A DNA stretch of 64,000 bases, from NCBI RefSeq assembly GCF_014158035.1, contig NZ_JACFXW010000001.1, forward strand, positions 2,892,001-2,956,000. The letters are read 5' to 3'. The stretch is from Rhizobium sp. G21 (GTDB taxonomy: Bacteria > Pseudomonadota > Alphaproteobacteria > Rhizobiales > Rhizobiaceae). The notes under the pieces are model-generated. The model was given only the letters and a program-made list of their open reading frames with translations. It did not search any database and was not told the origin of the DNA. Positions 47,315 to 57,427 of this stretch are shown here, piece after piece (within the stretch, counting starts at the first letter, position 1; every line of letters starts with the position of its first letter). The position numbers and the translations under genes are program-made.

Positions 47315-48334
47315 TCAGGCCGCAGGCGGCGGACAGGTGGATTCGCGCAAGACGAGTTCCACCGGCCAGATCTCGTGATGGTTCGTCACGTCGCGGCCGG
47401 CGAGCATCTGCAGGATGATGTCGCCAATTCTGACGCCGGCTTCCCGCATCGAGGACCGTGTGGTCGATACAGTCGGCACCATATTGTCGGCGTTGATATA
47501 GTTGAACACGTCGTCATGGGCGATCAGCGACAGGTCGCGACCGAGTTGAAGGCCGGCGGACCGCACTGCGCGCATGACGCCGAGCGCGCTCATCATCGAA
47601 CCGGCCAGCACCGCCGTCGGCGGCTCTGGCAGCGCGAGGAAATCCTGCATGGCGCGATAGCCGATATCGTCGGTGAACAGGCCGTTGACCACCAGCATGT
47701 CCGGCGCCTGCAGGCCGCGTTCCTTCATGGCGCGGCGGTAGCCCTGTTCGCGATGTTCGGCGAAGACGTCCCCCTTGGCGCCGTTGATCAGGCCGATGCG
47801 CTTGTGGCCGATATCGAGCAGATAGCCGGTCGCCCGATACATGGCGCCGAGATTGTCGATGTCGAGCCAGGGATAGCCGCCGTCCTCGTCGCCACGTCCA
47901 TGGACGATGAAGGGCATGTTGAGCTCTTTGAGAAACTGCATGCGTTCGTCGTCCAGCGTCGGCGTGTGGAGAATGACCGCATCGACGCGCTTGGAGGCGG
48001 CGAGCCGTCGATAGGCGGCAAGCTCGGCCTGCCGGTCCTCGACGACGGTGATCAGGATGTCGATCTGACGGGTTTCGAGCCGGCTGCCGAGTCCGGCCAT
48101 GAATTCGGTGGTGTTCGGGTCGAAGCCGAGGCCTTCGCGCATGACGATGCCGACAGCGCCTGCCCGGCCCGTGGCGAGGCCCGCCGCCGAGCGATTGGGG
48201 TGATAGCCGAGCTCCTGGGCCAGCCGAAGGATCCTCTCGCGCGTTTCGAGCTTGACTTCGGGATAACCTGAAAGCGCGCGGCTGACGGTGGTCTGGCTCA
48301 TGCCGATGGATTTGGCGAACTCTTTCAAGTTCAT
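47315..48334 (-). CDS. aglR: LacI-family repressor of the alpha-glucoside operon
   Basis: The 339-residue protein has a LacI helix-turn-helix at the very N-terminus (MNLKEFAKSIGMSQTTVSRA), hinge YHPNRSAAGLATGRAGAVGI and an effector domain (GLGSRLETRQIDILITVVED; RDLSLIAHDDVFNYINADNM). It is divergent from aglEFGK, the position of AglR in Sinorhizobium meliloti, where it represses alpha-glucoside uptake. Two matching 16-bp palindromes with a GCGC core lie in the divergent region, one near each gene. The inducer is probably an alpha-glucoside such as sucrose, maltose or trehalose. Confidence 0.9.
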   Translation of the reverse strand: MNLKEFAKSIGMSQTTVSRALSGYPEVKLETRERILRLAQELGYHPNRSAAGLATGRAGAVGIVMREGLGFDPNTTEFMAGLGSRLETRQIDILITVVEDRQAELAAYRRLAASKRVDAVILHTPTLDDERMQFLKELNMPFIVHGRGDEDGGYPWLDIDNLGAMYRATGYLLDIGHKRIGLINGAKGDVFAEHREQGYRRAMKERGLQAPDMLVVNGLFTDDIGYRAMQDFLALPEPPTAVLAGSMMSALGVMRAVRSAGLQLGRDLSLIAHDDVFNYINADNMVPTVSTTRSSMREAGVRIGDIILQMLAGRDVTNHHEIWPVELVLRESTCPPPAA

Positions 48335-48440
48335 GGTGGCCTCCTCGGATTGCCGGCGCCGGGTTCACACCGCGCATGGCGACCCTCAATCGCCATGTCG
48401 GCGCCGCACTTTCAAAAATCCTACGACAGGCGCTTGATAA

Positions 48441-48456
48441 TTGAAAGCGCCATCAA
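48441..48456. promoter_or_regulatory. AglR-type operator near aglR
   Basis: TTGAAAGCGCCATCAA shares the pattern TT-N-AAAGCGC-N-N-TCAA with the site near aglE. Six of eight pairs are symmetric. It lies 107 bp upstream of aglR. Confidence 0.6.
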
Positions 48457-48615
48457 TTGTTTTTTATCCGTGTTGTCAAAGCAGCTTTCCGGCAGCGAGG
48501 AGGGCAGTCGTCCGAATAAATCGGACTATTTCCTCCTGTTGTTGATATAAAACACTTATTGCCGGTATGACGTCCTATGATCGCCCATCGCGCGTAAAAT
48601 CTTGCCGCTGCGCCC

Positions 48616-48646
48616 TTGACACTCAACCCTTAAAGACGCTTTAATC
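48616..48646 (+). promoter_or_regulatory. Candidate promoter of aglEFGK
   Basis: A perfect -35 hexamer TTGACA (48616-48621) is followed after 19 bp by TTTAAT (48641-48646). The imperfect palindrome TTAAAGACGCTTTAA (48630-48644) overlaps the -10, and the GCGC operator lies just downstream, so repression by AglR is expected here. Confidence 0.55.
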
Positions 48647-48647
48647 A

Positions 48648-48663
48648 TTTAAAGCGCTTTCAA
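48648..48663. promoter_or_regulatory. AglR-type operator near aglE
   Basis: TTTAAAGCGCTTTCAA has 7 of 8 symmetric pairs and the 10-bp perfect core AAAGCGCTTT (48651-48660). It sits immediately downstream of the candidate -10 and about 104 bp upstream of the aglE start. Confidence 0.7.
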
Positions 48664-48766
48664 TATCTGGGCTCCAGATGTTCGAAAGAGTGAGGATGAA
48701 CGCTTGCAGGGGGACGGCAGGCGAAGGCCGCGCCCTTAATTTATCCGATCCAGGGAGGATTGCCGA

Positions 48767-50128
48767 ATGAAGAAGATCTTTTTGATGTCCGTGGCCGCTA
48801 TGGCCCTGATGGCCAGCGCCGCGAGCGCCGCCGATCTCAAGTTCAAGCCGGGTGAAGACAAGCGCTTCAACTGGGCGAGCTTCGAGGAATTCAAGGCCGC
48901 GCATGGCGACGTGAAGGGCCAGACGCTGACGATTTTCGGACCGTGGCGCGGTGAAGACGAGACGCTGGTCAAGTCGATGCTCGCCTATTTCGAGGACGCG
49001 ACCGGAGCGACCGTCAACTATTCCTCCTCTGAAAACTACGAGCAGCAGATCGTCATCGACACGCAGGCCGGCAGCCCGCCGAATATCGCGGTTCTGCCGC
49101 AGCCGGGTCTTCTCGCCGACCTCGCCTCCAAGGGCTTTCTGGTCGATCTCGGCGGCGACGCCGCCAAGTGGATGACCGAGAATTACGCCGCCGGCGATTC
49201 CTGGGTCAAGCTCGGCAGCTACAAGGGCAAGGACGGCGCAGACCATTTCTACGCCTTCCCCTACAAGGCCGACCTGAAGTCGCTGGTCTGGTATTCGCCG
49301 GACAATTTCGAGGACGCGGGCTATGAAGTGCCCAAGACCATGGAAGAGCTGAAGGCGCTGACCGAGAAGATCGCCGCCGACGGCCACAAGCCCTGGTGCA
49401 TCGGGCTAGGTTCCGGCGGGGCCACCGGCTGGCCGGCGACCGACTGGGTCGAAGACATGATGCTGCGCACGCAGAAACCCGAGGTCTACGACCAGTGGGT
49501 CACCAACCAGATTCCGTTCAACGATCCGGCCGTGGTCGGCGCGATCGATGAATTCGGCTGGTTCGCCCGCAACGACGCCTATGTCGACGGCGGCGCCAAG
49601 GCCGTGGCTTCCACCGATTTCCGCGACAGCCCGAAGGGCATGTTCTCCTCGCCGCCCAAGTGCTACCTGCACCGCCAGGCGTCGTTCATTCCGTCCTTCT
49701 TCCCGGAAGGCACGAAGCTCGGCCAGGATGCGGATTTCTTCTACCTGCCGCCCTACGCCTCCAAGCCCGATCTCGGCAACCCGGTGCTCGGCGCCGGCAC
49801 GCTGGTGGCGATCACCAAGGATTCGCCTGTCGCTCGCGCCTTCATCGCCTGGCTGCAGACGCCGATCGCCCATGAAGTGTGGATGGCGCAATCGGGCTTC
49901 CTGACGCCGTTCAAGAAGGTCAATCCGGACGCCTATTCGAACGAACCTTCGAAAAAGATGGGTGAAATCCTGACCAACGCCACGACCTTTCGCTTCGACG
50001 GTTCCGACCTGATGCCGGGCAAGATCGGCGCCGGCGCCTTCTGGACCGGCATGGTGGACTACGCCGGCGGCAAGTCGGCCGAAGATGTCGGCGGGGAAAT
50101 CCAGAAAGCCTGGGACGCGCTGAAGTAA
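48767..50128 (+). CDS. aglE: Alpha-glucoside ABC transporter substrate-binding protein
   Basis: The 453-residue periplasmic protein begins with a signal peptide (KKIFLMSVAAMALMASAASA) and belongs to the extracellular solute-binding protein family 1: LTIFGPWRGEDETLVKSMLA, NYEQQIVIDTQAGSPPNIAV, LKSLVWYSPDNFEDAGYEVP, CYLHRQASFIPSFFPEG and PVLGAGTLVAITKDSPVARA. It is like AglE of Sinorhizobium, which binds sucrose, maltose and trehalose. It has a strong ribosome site (GGGAGGA). It is first in aglEFGK, divergent from aglR. Confidence 0.94.
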   Translation: MKKIFLMSVAAMALMASAASAADLKFKPGEDKRFNWASFEEFKAAHGDVKGQTLTIFGPWRGEDETLVKSMLAYFEDATGATVNYSSSENYEQQIVIDTQAGSPPNIAVLPQPGLLADLASKGFLVDLGGDAAKWMTENYAAGDSWVKLGSYKGKDGADHFYAFPYKADLKSLVWYSPDNFEDAGYEVPKTMEELKALTEKIAADGHKPWCIGLGSGGATGWPATDWVEDMMLRTQKPEVYDQWVTNQIPFNDPAVVGAIDEFGWFARNDAYVDGGAKAVASTDFRDSPKGMFSSPPKCYLHRQASFIPSFFPEGTKLGQDADFFYLPPYASKPDLGNPVLGAGTLVAITKDSPVARAFIAWLQTPIAHEVWMAQSGFLTPFKKVNPDAYSNEPSKKMGEILTNATTFRFDGSDLMPGKIGAGAFWTGMVDYAGGKSAEDVGGEIQKAWDALK

Positions 50129-50233
50129 ATCTTCCGGTCGGCAAAATCGGAGTGAGGCTGCAGCTTTCGCGGCCTCACCACATCTTCTTCAGAACAGAAG
50201 TCATATCGCGATCTTCAGGGGAGGGGCTCAGCG

Positions 50234-51243
50234 ATGGAGCAGTTGCTTTACGCCATAGTGACGATGATCGCGGGGGTGGCGGGCTGCGCCGCCTATTTCT
50301 TCCTGTCGAATTTCCTGCTCGATCTCGCGCTGCCGTCGCGGGGATCAATGCCGCGGCGGCGGCCCGCAATATGCGCCGCGCCGCCTTGATCAGACCCTGG
50401 CTGTTTCTGGGGCCTGCGCTGATCGCGCTGACGCTCTATCTGATCTACCCCGTCATCGAATCCGTCCGGCTGTCCTTCCATGGCAAGGACGGCCAGCAAT
50501 TCGTCGGTTTGTACAATTACATCTGGATGTTTGGCGATACGCAGTTCCGCGAATCGATCTTCAACAATTTCCTCTGGCTGCTTGTGGTGCCGGCGCTGGC
50601 CACGTTCTTCGGCCTGGTGATCGCGGTGCTGACCGACCGCATCTGGTGGGGCAACATCGCCAAGTCGCTGATCTTCATGCCGATGGCGATCTCCTTCGTC
50701 GGCGCGGCGGTGATCTGGAAATTCGTCTATGACTATCGCGACGCCGGCTCCGAGCAGATCGGCATTCTCAACGCCTTCATCGTGTGGCTCGGTTTTCAGC
50801 CGCAGGCCTGGATCACCATTCCTTTCTGGAACAACTTCTTCCTGATGGCGATCCTGATCTGGATCCAGACCGGCTTCGCCATGGTCATCCTGTCGGCGGC
50901 GCTGCGCGGCATTCCCGACGAAACGATCGAGGCGGCGGTGATCGACGGCGCCAACGGTTTCCAGATCTTCTTCAAGATCATGGTGCCGCAGATATGGGGC
51001 ACCATCGCGGTGGTCTGGACCACCATCACCATTCTCGTGCTGAAGGTGTTCGACATCGTGCTCGCCATGACCAACGGTCAGTGGCAGACGCAGGTGCTCG
51101 CCAATCTCATGTTCGACTGGATGTTCCGCGGCGGCGGCGATTTCGGCCGCGGCGCGGCGATCGCCATCGTCATCATGGCGCTGGTCATCCCGATCATGAT
51201 CTGGAATATCCGCAATGCGCGGGCCGAGATGGAGGGCCGCTGA
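50234..51243 (+). CDS. aglF: Alpha-glucoside ABC transporter permease (1-base frameshift near N-terminus)
   Basis: Corrected length is about 336 residues. The native N-terminus MEQLLYAIVTMIAGVAGCAA begins at ATG 50234 and leaves frame at the G-run 50340-50343. One added G joins it to GINAAAAARNMRRAALIRPW and the main body. Inner-membrane helices follow (LFLGPALIALTLYLIYPVIE), with the MalF-type EAA loop in AVIDGANGFQIFFKIMVPQI. The unshifted upstream frame shows no start or ribosome site of its own. It pairs with AglG to form the channel. Its stop overlaps the aglG start (TGATG). Confidence 0.92.
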
Positions 51244-52388
51244 TGTATGCGAGCAAGAAATCCCCGCTGATCTGGGTCGTTCATCTCTCGGTCCTGCTCA
51301 TCGTCGCATTATGGACGCTGCCGACTGCGGGCCTGTTCATCTCGTCGTTCCGCGACAAGAACCAGTTGGCCGTATCGGGCTGGTGGACGGCGTTGTCGAC
51401 TTCGCGCCAGAATATCGTCTATCGCGCGCCCTCGCCGGAAGAGCAGGTCGAACGCGACGGCGCCTTCGTCATCACAGGCAATGCGCTGGAAGAGCGCGGC
51501 GGCACGGTGGTCGCCTGGGGCGTGAGCACGCAGCAGCCCGAAGCCTATAAGCCCGGCGACAGCGCCGAGTTGCGTGACGGCTCCAAGATGTCGGTGAAGG
51601 ATGACGGCTCCTTCGAGATCGTCTCGCCCACCCGTATGGAAGGGTCGCGCGGTCAGCGTTTCGTCGTGGTCAGCGAGACGCCGCCGCGGTTTACGCTCGA
51701 CAATTACCGCGAAGTGCTGACCTCCGCCGGCATCGGCTCGTCCTTCATCAATTCGCTGACGGTGGCGATCCCCTCGACGGTCATCCCGATCCTCGTGGCG
51801 GCCTTCGCGGCCTATGCGCTGGCTTGGATGAAGTTTCCCGGCCGCTCGATCCTCGTTGCCGTGGTGGTGGGCTTGCTGGTGGTGCCGCTGCAGATGTCGC
51901 TCATCCCACTGCTCAAATTCTATAACGGCGTCGGCGCTTTCTTCGGCGTGCCGTCCAAGACCTATCTCGGCATCTGGCTCGCCCATATGGGGTTCGGCCT
52001 GCCGCTCGCCGTTTATCTGCTGCGCAACTATATGGCCGGCCTGCCCAAGGAAATCATGGAATCCGCCCGCGTCGACGGCGCCTCGGACTTCGAGATCTTC
52101 GTCAAGATCGTGCTGCCGCTGTCTTTCCCGGCGCTCGCCTCCTTTTCGATCTTCCAATTCCTCTGGACCTGGAACGATCTTCTGGTCGCCATGGTGTTTC
52201 TGGGCACCGGCAATGACGAACTGGTGCTGACGGGCCGGCTGGTCAACCTGCTCGGTTCGCGCGGCGGCAATTGGGAAATCCTCACCGCCTCGGCCTTCAT
52301 CACCATCATCGTGCCGCTTCTGGTGTTCTTCACCCTGCAGCGCTTCCTGGTGCGCGGCCTGCTCGCCGGTTCGGTGAAGGGCGGCTGA
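51243..52388 (+). CDS. aglG: Alpha-glucoside ABC transporter permease
   Basis: The 381-residue MalG-type permease has a first helix ([20 protein letters not shown]), a large periplasmic insert of about 130 residues between helix 1 and the core ([18 protein letters not shown]-like, here [19 protein letters not shown]), then core helices and the EAA loop [20 protein letters not shown]. The long periplasmic segment is typical of AglG and absent from most MalG proteins. It is translationally coupled to aglF and lies 52 bp upstream of aglK. Confidence 0.94.
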   Translation: MYASKKSPLIWVVHLSVLLIVALWTLPTAGLFISSFRDKNQLAVSGWWTALSTSRQNIVYRAPSPEEQVERDGAFVITGNALEERGGTVVAWGVSTQQPEAYKPGDSAELRDGSKMSVKDDGSFEIVSPTRMEGSRGQRFVVVSETPPRFTLDNYREVLTSAGIGSSFINSLTVAIPSTVIPILVAAFAAYALAWMKFPGRSILVAVVVGLLVVPLQMSLIPLLKFYNGVGAFFGVPSKTYLGIWLAHMGFGLPLAVYLLRNYMAGLPKEIMESARVDGASDFEIFVKIVLPLSFPALASFSIFQFLWTWNDLLVAMVFLGTGNDELVLTGRLVNLLGSRGGNWEILTASAFITIIVPLLVFFTLQRFLVRGLLAGSVKGG

Positions 52389-52440
52389 CGATGACGAGCG
52401 CAGTGAAAATGAAAAAAGAACAGTTCGAGGGAGCAAGCGC

Positions 52441-53445
52441 ATGAACGGGGTGGTTCTCAAGGATGTCAAGAAATCCTATGGCGCGGTGAAAGTGATCCAC
52501 GGCGTCGACCTCGAGATCAGCAAGGGCGAGTTCATCGTCTTCGTCGGTCCCTCGGGCTGCGGAAAATCGACGCTGCTGCGCATGATCGCCGGTCTCGAAG
52601 AAATCAGCTCCGGCGAGATGTTCATCGACGGGGAACTGGTCAACGACGTGCCGCCGTCCAAGCGCGGCATCGCCATGGTCTTCCAGTCCTATGCGCTCTA
52701 TCCGCATATGACCGTCTACGACAACATGGCCTTCGGCATGCGCATCGCCAAGGCTTCGCAGGCCGAGATCGACAAACGGGTGCGCGGCGCGGCCGACATC
52801 CTGCAACTCACGCCCTATCTCGACCGCCTGCCCAGGGCGCTGTCCGGCGGCCAGCGCCAGCGCGTCGCCATCGGCCGCGCAATCGTGCGCAATCCCAAGG
52901 TCTTCCTGTTCGACGAGCCGCTGTCGAATCTGGATGCCGCGCTGCGCGTCGCCACCCGCATCGAGATCGCCAAGCTTCATGAAAGCATGTCGGATGCGAT
53001 CATGATCTATGTGACGCATGACCAGGTCGAGGCGATGACGCTGGCCGACCGCATCGTCGTGCTCTCTGCCGGCAAGATCGAGCAAGTCGGCACGCCGCTG
53101 GAGCTATATGAAAATCCGCAGTCGCTGTTCGTCGCCGGCTTCATCGGTTCGCCCAAGATGAACCTGCTCGGCGGCAAGCTCGCGGAACCCTATGGCTGCA
53201 GGACGATCGGCGTGCGCCCCGAACATCTCGATGTCGTCGAGAGCGGCGGTCAATGGAGCGGCAAGGTGATCCATACCGAAAAGCTCGGCGCGGATTCCTA
53301 TCTCTATCTGGAGATCGGCGCGGAAGAACCGCTCACCGTGCGCGAAAACGGCACCACCCGCTACAACACCGGCGACACGGTGTCGGTGAAGGCGCAGGAG
53401 GGCAAGATGCACCGCTTCGGCGCCGACGGTCGGCCAGTCGCCTGA
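52441..53445 (+). CDS. aglK: Alpha-glucoside ABC transporter ATP-binding protein
   Basis: The 334-residue ATPase of the MalK/UgpC type has Walker [20 protein letters not shown]-loop [20 protein letters not shown], signature [16 protein letters not shown], Walker [18 protein letters not shown]-loop [16 protein letters not shown], and a C-terminal OB/TOBE regulatory domain ([20 protein letters not shown]). It energises AglEFG. In the reference S. meliloti operon an alpha-glucosidase gene, aglA, lies between aglG and aglK; here only 52 bp separate them. Confidence 0.95.
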   Translation: MNGVVLKDVKKSYGAVKVIHGVDLEISKGEFIVFVGPSGCGKSTLLRMIAGLEEISSGEMFIDGELVNDVPPSKRGIAMVFQSYALYPHMTVYDNMAFGMRIAKASQAEIDKRVRGAADILQLTPYLDRLPRALSGGQRQRVAIGRAIVRNPKVFLFDEPLSNLDAALRVATRIEIAKLHESMSDAIMIYVTHDQVEAMTLADRIVVLSAGKIEQVGTPLELYENPQSLFVAGFIGSPKMNLLGGKLAEPYGCRTIGVRPEHLDVVESGGQWSGKVIHTEKLGADSYLYLEIGAEEPLTVRENGTTRYNTGDTVSVKAQEGKMHRFGADGRPVA

Positions 53446-53530
53446 CGCCGGTCGCTTTGCCCGGATTGACTGTTTCGGGCGCTTGCGCCACATCCTTGCA
53501 CAGGATCGCGCCCTGGGGCGCGACACTGTC

Positions 53531-54709
53531 ATGGAGCCCCGCATGCCCGCCTTCAATCCTCTCGTCGCCCGTCTGTCGCCGCCGCCCATCCCCTCCGTGC
53601 TTGCCTGGGCGCAAGCCTATGACGGCGCGCGCGGCCCGAAGATCGATCTGAGCCAGGCGGTGCCGGGCTATCCGCCGCACCCAGATATGTTGACCTGGCT
53701 TGCGGAGGCCGCAGGCTCGGCGGCCTATACCGGTTATGGGGCGATCGAGGGCGAGGATGCGTTGCGGCAGGCCTATGCCGCCCATGTCACTGGGCTCTAT
53801 GGCGTCGATGTGACGGCTGAGAATGTCCATATCACCTCGGGCGCCAATCAGGCTTTCCTCTGCGCCGCCATGGCGGTGGCAGGTCCCGGCGATGCGATCG
53901 CCCTGACGCGGCCTTTCTATTTCAACATGGAAACAACGCTCGCTATGCTGGGCATCGGCGTTAGGACGGTGGCCTGCCGGCAGGAGAACGGTTTCCTGCC
54001 CGATCCCGCCGATGTCGAAGTAATGCTGCAGAGCGGCGTGAAGGCGTTTGCAGTGGTGAGCCCCAACAATCCCACCGGCGCCGTCTATCCCGCCGATCTG
54101 CTCGCCGAGATCTTCGCGCTTTGCCGCAAGTATGACGCCTGGCTTATTCTGGATGAGACCTATCGCGATTTCATCGATGGCGAGGCCGCGCCGCATGGGC
54201 TGATGTCGATCGAGAACTGGCAGGATGGGCTGATCCTCACCTATAGTTTTTCGAAATCCTATTGCATTCCCGGCCATCGGCTGGGCGCCGTGATGGGTGG
54301 GCCTGCACTGGTCGATCAGGTCGCCAAGGTGATGGACAATCTGCAGATCTGCGCGCCGCGCGCCGCCCAGGCCGCGCTCGCGAAGGCCATTCCGGCGCTG
54401 GCCGATTGGCGCAGGGACAATAAGGCGGAGATTTCGCGGCGCGTGACAGCTTTGAAGACGGTCATGCGGGCCTTGCCGGACTGGTCGCTCGACGCGATCG
54501 GAGCTTATTTCGCCTATATCCGTCATCCCTTTGCCGGTCAGCCCTCCGAGCGCGTTGCGGAGAAACTGGCGCGGGAGGCGGGCGTCGTCTGCCTGCCGGG
54601 GCTCTATTTCGGCGAAGGGCAGGACAATCACCTGCGCTTCGCTTTCGCCAATGCCGACGCCCAGACGATTGGGCTGTTGACCGAGCGGCTCAAGGACTTC
54701 CGGCTCTGA
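53531..54709 (+). CDS. PLP-dependent class I/II aminotransferase
   Basis: The 392-residue fold type I aminotransferase has the PLP ring region TSGANQAFLCAAMAVAGPGD, VVSPNNPTGAVYPADLLAEI (Asn-Pro motif), YDAWLILDETYRDFIDGEAA (PLP Asp and Tyr) and the Schiff-base lysine in LTYSFSKSYCIPGHRLGAVM, with the C-terminal carboxylate-binding Arg in DNHLRFAFANADAQTIG. The substrate is unknown. ATG 53531 (MEPRMPAFN) is chosen; an in-frame ATG lies four codons later. It lies next to, but convergent with, the MttB-family gene. Confidence 0.9.
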   Translation: MEPRMPAFNPLVARLSPPPIPSVLAWAQAYDGARGPKIDLSQAVPGYPPHPDMLTWLAEAAGSAAYTGYGAIEGEDALRQAYAAHVTGLYGVDVTAENVHITSGANQAFLCAAMAVAGPGDAIALTRPFYFNMETTLAMLGIGVRTVACRQENGFLPDPADVEVMLQSGVKAFAVVSPNNPTGAVYPADLLAEIFALCRKYDAWLILDETYRDFIDGEAAPHGLMSIENWQDGLILTYSFSKSYCIPGHRLGAVMGGPALVDQVAKVMDNLQICAPRAAQAALAKAIPALADWRRDNKAEISRRVTALKTVMRALPDWSLDAIGAYFAYIRHPFAGQPSERVAEKLAREAGVVCLPGLYFGEGQDNHLRFAFANADAQTIGLLTERLKDFRL

Positions 54710-54739
54710 AACCGGAAGCCTTGGCTTACCTAACCTCGC

Positions 54740-56285
54740 TCAGCAATAGATCTGCCAGCGTTCGCGAATGGCCTGATCGGCGATCGGGTCGATGAGGCTC
54801 GGGGCGGCGTCGCGCAGGATGCGGTTCTTGCGCTCGATCGCCTTTTGCACGAGGTCGGGACGGCCGAGCTCCACCCATTCCTTCGGGCTCGAACGGTTGG
54901 CGACGGCGGGATAGACATATTCGGTCTGCATCACCTGCAGCGTCTGTTCATGGCCGAGATAATGGCCGGGGCCTTCCAGGCAGACCGATTTCATCGTGTC
55001 GATCGAGACGGAATCCTCAGTCACATCGATGCCGCGCACGCAACGCTGCACCTGGCCGAGCATGTCGTCGCCCAGCACCAGCGACTCCAGGCAGAAGCCG
55101 AGCAGCGAGGCATGCATGCCGACCGATTCATAGACCATGTTGAGCCCCGAGAGACCGGCGAGCACATTGAGAATGCCCTGTTCCCAGCCCGCCTGCATGT
55201 CCGGCAGCTTGGAATCCGACATGCCGCCGGCAGCGCCGCCCGGCAGGCCGTAGAAATGGTGCATCTGGGCGCAGCCGGCCGACAGCAGCCCCTGTTCGCC
55301 CGAGCCGCCCGACATCGCGCCGGTGCGCAGATCCGACACGAAAGGCCAGGTGCCGAAAATGGCGGGATGGCCCGGCGCCATGGCGTTGACATAGACCACG
55401 CCCGCCAGGCATTCCGCCACCGCCTGCACGATGGCCGTGGCGAGCGGCGCGGGCGCCGTGGCGCCGGCCTGGCCGGCCGACAGCAGCAGGATGGGCATGC
55501 CCTCGCGGATGCAATGCTCCATGGTCTGGCAGCTTTCGGTGGCGAATTTCATCGGCGGCACGACGAAGCAGTTGGAGTTCGACACGAAAGGCCTGGCGCG
55601 CCACTGATCCTCGCCGCCGGCGATCATATGCAGCATCTCGAAGCCGTCGGCCACATGGGACGGGTCGGAGAAGCTGGTGCCGACATGCTTGCTGGTGCCG
55701 GCGCAGCAGGCATAGAGCGTGTTCATGTCCATCAGGAGATTGTCGGTGACGTCACGACAGACCATGGCGCGCTGAAAGAAATGGATATTGTCAAGGTGGT
55801 GGACGAGTTTCGAGGCGTCGATCAGATCCTTGGCGGTGGATTCGCGATATTCGCGCTTTTCGACATCCACGACATGCACCGCCGCCCCGGCAGTGCCGAA
55901 ATAGGTGCGCGTGCCGGAAAGCTGCATGTCGAATTTCGGATCGCGGCCGCAGAGCGTGATGTCGCGGGCGGCGAGCGCCAGCATGTCCTCGACCAGCGCG
56001 CGCGGGAAAGCGCAGGCGGCCATCGTCGCCCAGCACCGCGCCGGCCCGGGTCATGACCTCGACGCCCGTCTCCGGCGCCTGCGACAGGCCGATGACTTCA
56101 AGCGCCTCGAGCGCCGCTTCATGGATGCGTTTGACGCCGGCGTCGGTCAGCGGCTTGTATTGCCCGCCCGACAGGCCGGGACGGATCGGCCGGAGATTGT
56201 CGGCAAGAGGGGCCGCGCGTTGAGCGACGCGCGCGGCGCGGCCTCCGGCTCTTCGCGATGCGGATACGGTGCAGACATCATCCAT
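54740..56285 (-). CDS. MttB-family corrinoid methyltransferase, non-pyrrolysine type (1-base frameshift)
   Basis: Corrected length is about 514 residues. Family landmarks: PGLSGGQYKPLTDAGVKRIH near the N-terminus, CGRDPKFDMQLSGTRTYFGT, FSDPSHVADGFEMLHMIAGG, MPILLLSAGQAGATAPAPLA, and the C-terminal VCLEGPGHYLGHEQTLQVMQ. Related proteins demethylate glycine betaine, proline betaine or carnitine; no in-frame amber codon is present, so this is a non-pyrrolysine homologue, not a true trimethylamine methyltransferase. The N-terminal 90 residues are in another frame; one base removed at 56004-56009 joins GRLRFPRALVEDML. The start is ATG 56285. A quaternary-amine role fits the carnitine operon nearby. 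Confidence 0.88.
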
Positions 56286-56513
56286 GAAAACCTCCCTTGC
56301 GCCTGAACGGCGCGCTCCCATGCCGGGGATTCCACCGCGAACGCGGCAAACGCGCAATCAAAGGAAAAAGCGCCAATGCGGTGGTCAAATTTGTGCATGA
56401 ACGGAAAATCTGGCTTTATACAAAAATTCGACGGCGTCTCAGAAGGTTTATTCTTTGGTTGCCGCATAAGGCGAGCGACGTAAGATTTCCGGCAACAGCA
56501 GGAGAACATCTAT

Positions 56514-57419
56514 ATGCGCTACGCCTTTATCGGCCTCGGTCATCTCGGCCGCAATCTCGCCTCGTCCCTTCTTCGCGCCGGCTTCACTGTCGTCGTCAAC
56601 GATATAGACCCCAAATGCGCCCAGACGCTCATCGCCGATGGCGCCGAATGGGCCGCGACGCCCGAAGAGGCGGCGCGCAAGAGCGATGCGGTGATCACCT
56701 GCCTGCCGTCGCCGAAAGTGTCGGAACTGGTGCTGACCGGCGAGACCGGAATCCTCAAGGGCGCGCGACCGGGCCAGACCTGGATCGAAATGAGCACGCT
56801 GAGCTCCGAGGATGTCGAGCGGCTGTCGGCGGTCGCGGCGAAATCGGGCGTCCGGATGATGGAAAGCCCCGTGACCGGCGGCGTGCACAAGGCGGCAAGC
56901 GGCGAAATCACCGTCATCGCCGGCGGCGACAAGGATCTCTTCGATCTGCATCGCCCGGCGCTTGAGGCCATGGGCGGCGATATTTTCCATGCTGGTCCGC
57001 TCGGCAAGGCGGCGGTGATCAAGGTGATCACCAATATGCTCGCCTTCATCCATCTCATCGCCACGGGCGAAGCGTTGATGCTGGCGAAGCGCGGCGGCAT
57101 CGATCTCACCGACGCTTTCAACATCATCAAGGCGTCCTCGGGCAACAGCTTCGTGCACGAGACCGAGGGCCAGGTCATCCTGAACGGCAGCTACAACATC
57201 AATTTCACCATGGATCTCGCCATCAAGGATCTCGGTTTCGCGCTGGGCTTCGGCAAGGAATTCGGCGTGCCGCTCGATCTCGCCAGCCACGCCATGCAGA
57301 CCTTCATCCGCGCCAAATCCCTCTATGGCGGTCAGGCCTGGTCGTCGCAGGTGGTCAAGCTGCTGGAAGACGCCACCGGCACGGATCTCCGCGCGCCAGG
57401 CTTTCCAGAGGAGCTCTGA
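56514..57419 (+). CDS. 3-hydroxyisobutyrate dehydrogenase-family NAD(P)-dependent oxidoreductase
   Basis: The 301-residue beta-hydroxyacid dehydrogenase has an N-terminal Rossmann motif AFIGLGHLGRNLASSLLRAG, the substrate-binding VTGGVHKAASGEITVIAGGD (family G-G/x-x-x-G), and the catalytic lysine in GPLGKAAVIKVITNMLAFI. It oxidises a 3-hydroxy acid to a semialdehyde or keto acid. It is divergent from the MttB-family gene and followed 8 bp later by a LysR gene on the same strand. The acid is not identified; a product of quaternary-amine breakdown is possible. Confidence 0.9.
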   Translation: MRYAFIGLGHLGRNLASSLLRAGFTVVVNDIDPKCAQTLIADGAEWAATPEEAARKSDAVITCLPSPKVSELVLTGETGILKGARPGQTWIEMSTLSSEDVERLSAVAAKSGVRMMESPVTGGVHKAASGEITVIAGGDKDLFDLHRPALEAMGGDIFHAGPLGKAAVIKVITNMLAFIHLIATGEALMLAKRGGIDLTDAFNIIKASSGNSFVHETEGQVILNGSYNINFTMDLAIKDLGFALGFGKEFGVPLDLASHAMQTFIRAKSLYGGQAWSSQVVKLLEDATGTDLRAPGFPEEL

Positions 57420-57427
57420 TCCTCGGT

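Noticed and set aside
54740-56285. Pyrrolysine-containing trimethylamine methyltransferase
   Set aside because: The frame has no internal amber codon, and pyrrolysine genes are not expected in this lineage. A non-pyrrolysine MttB homologue is the better call.
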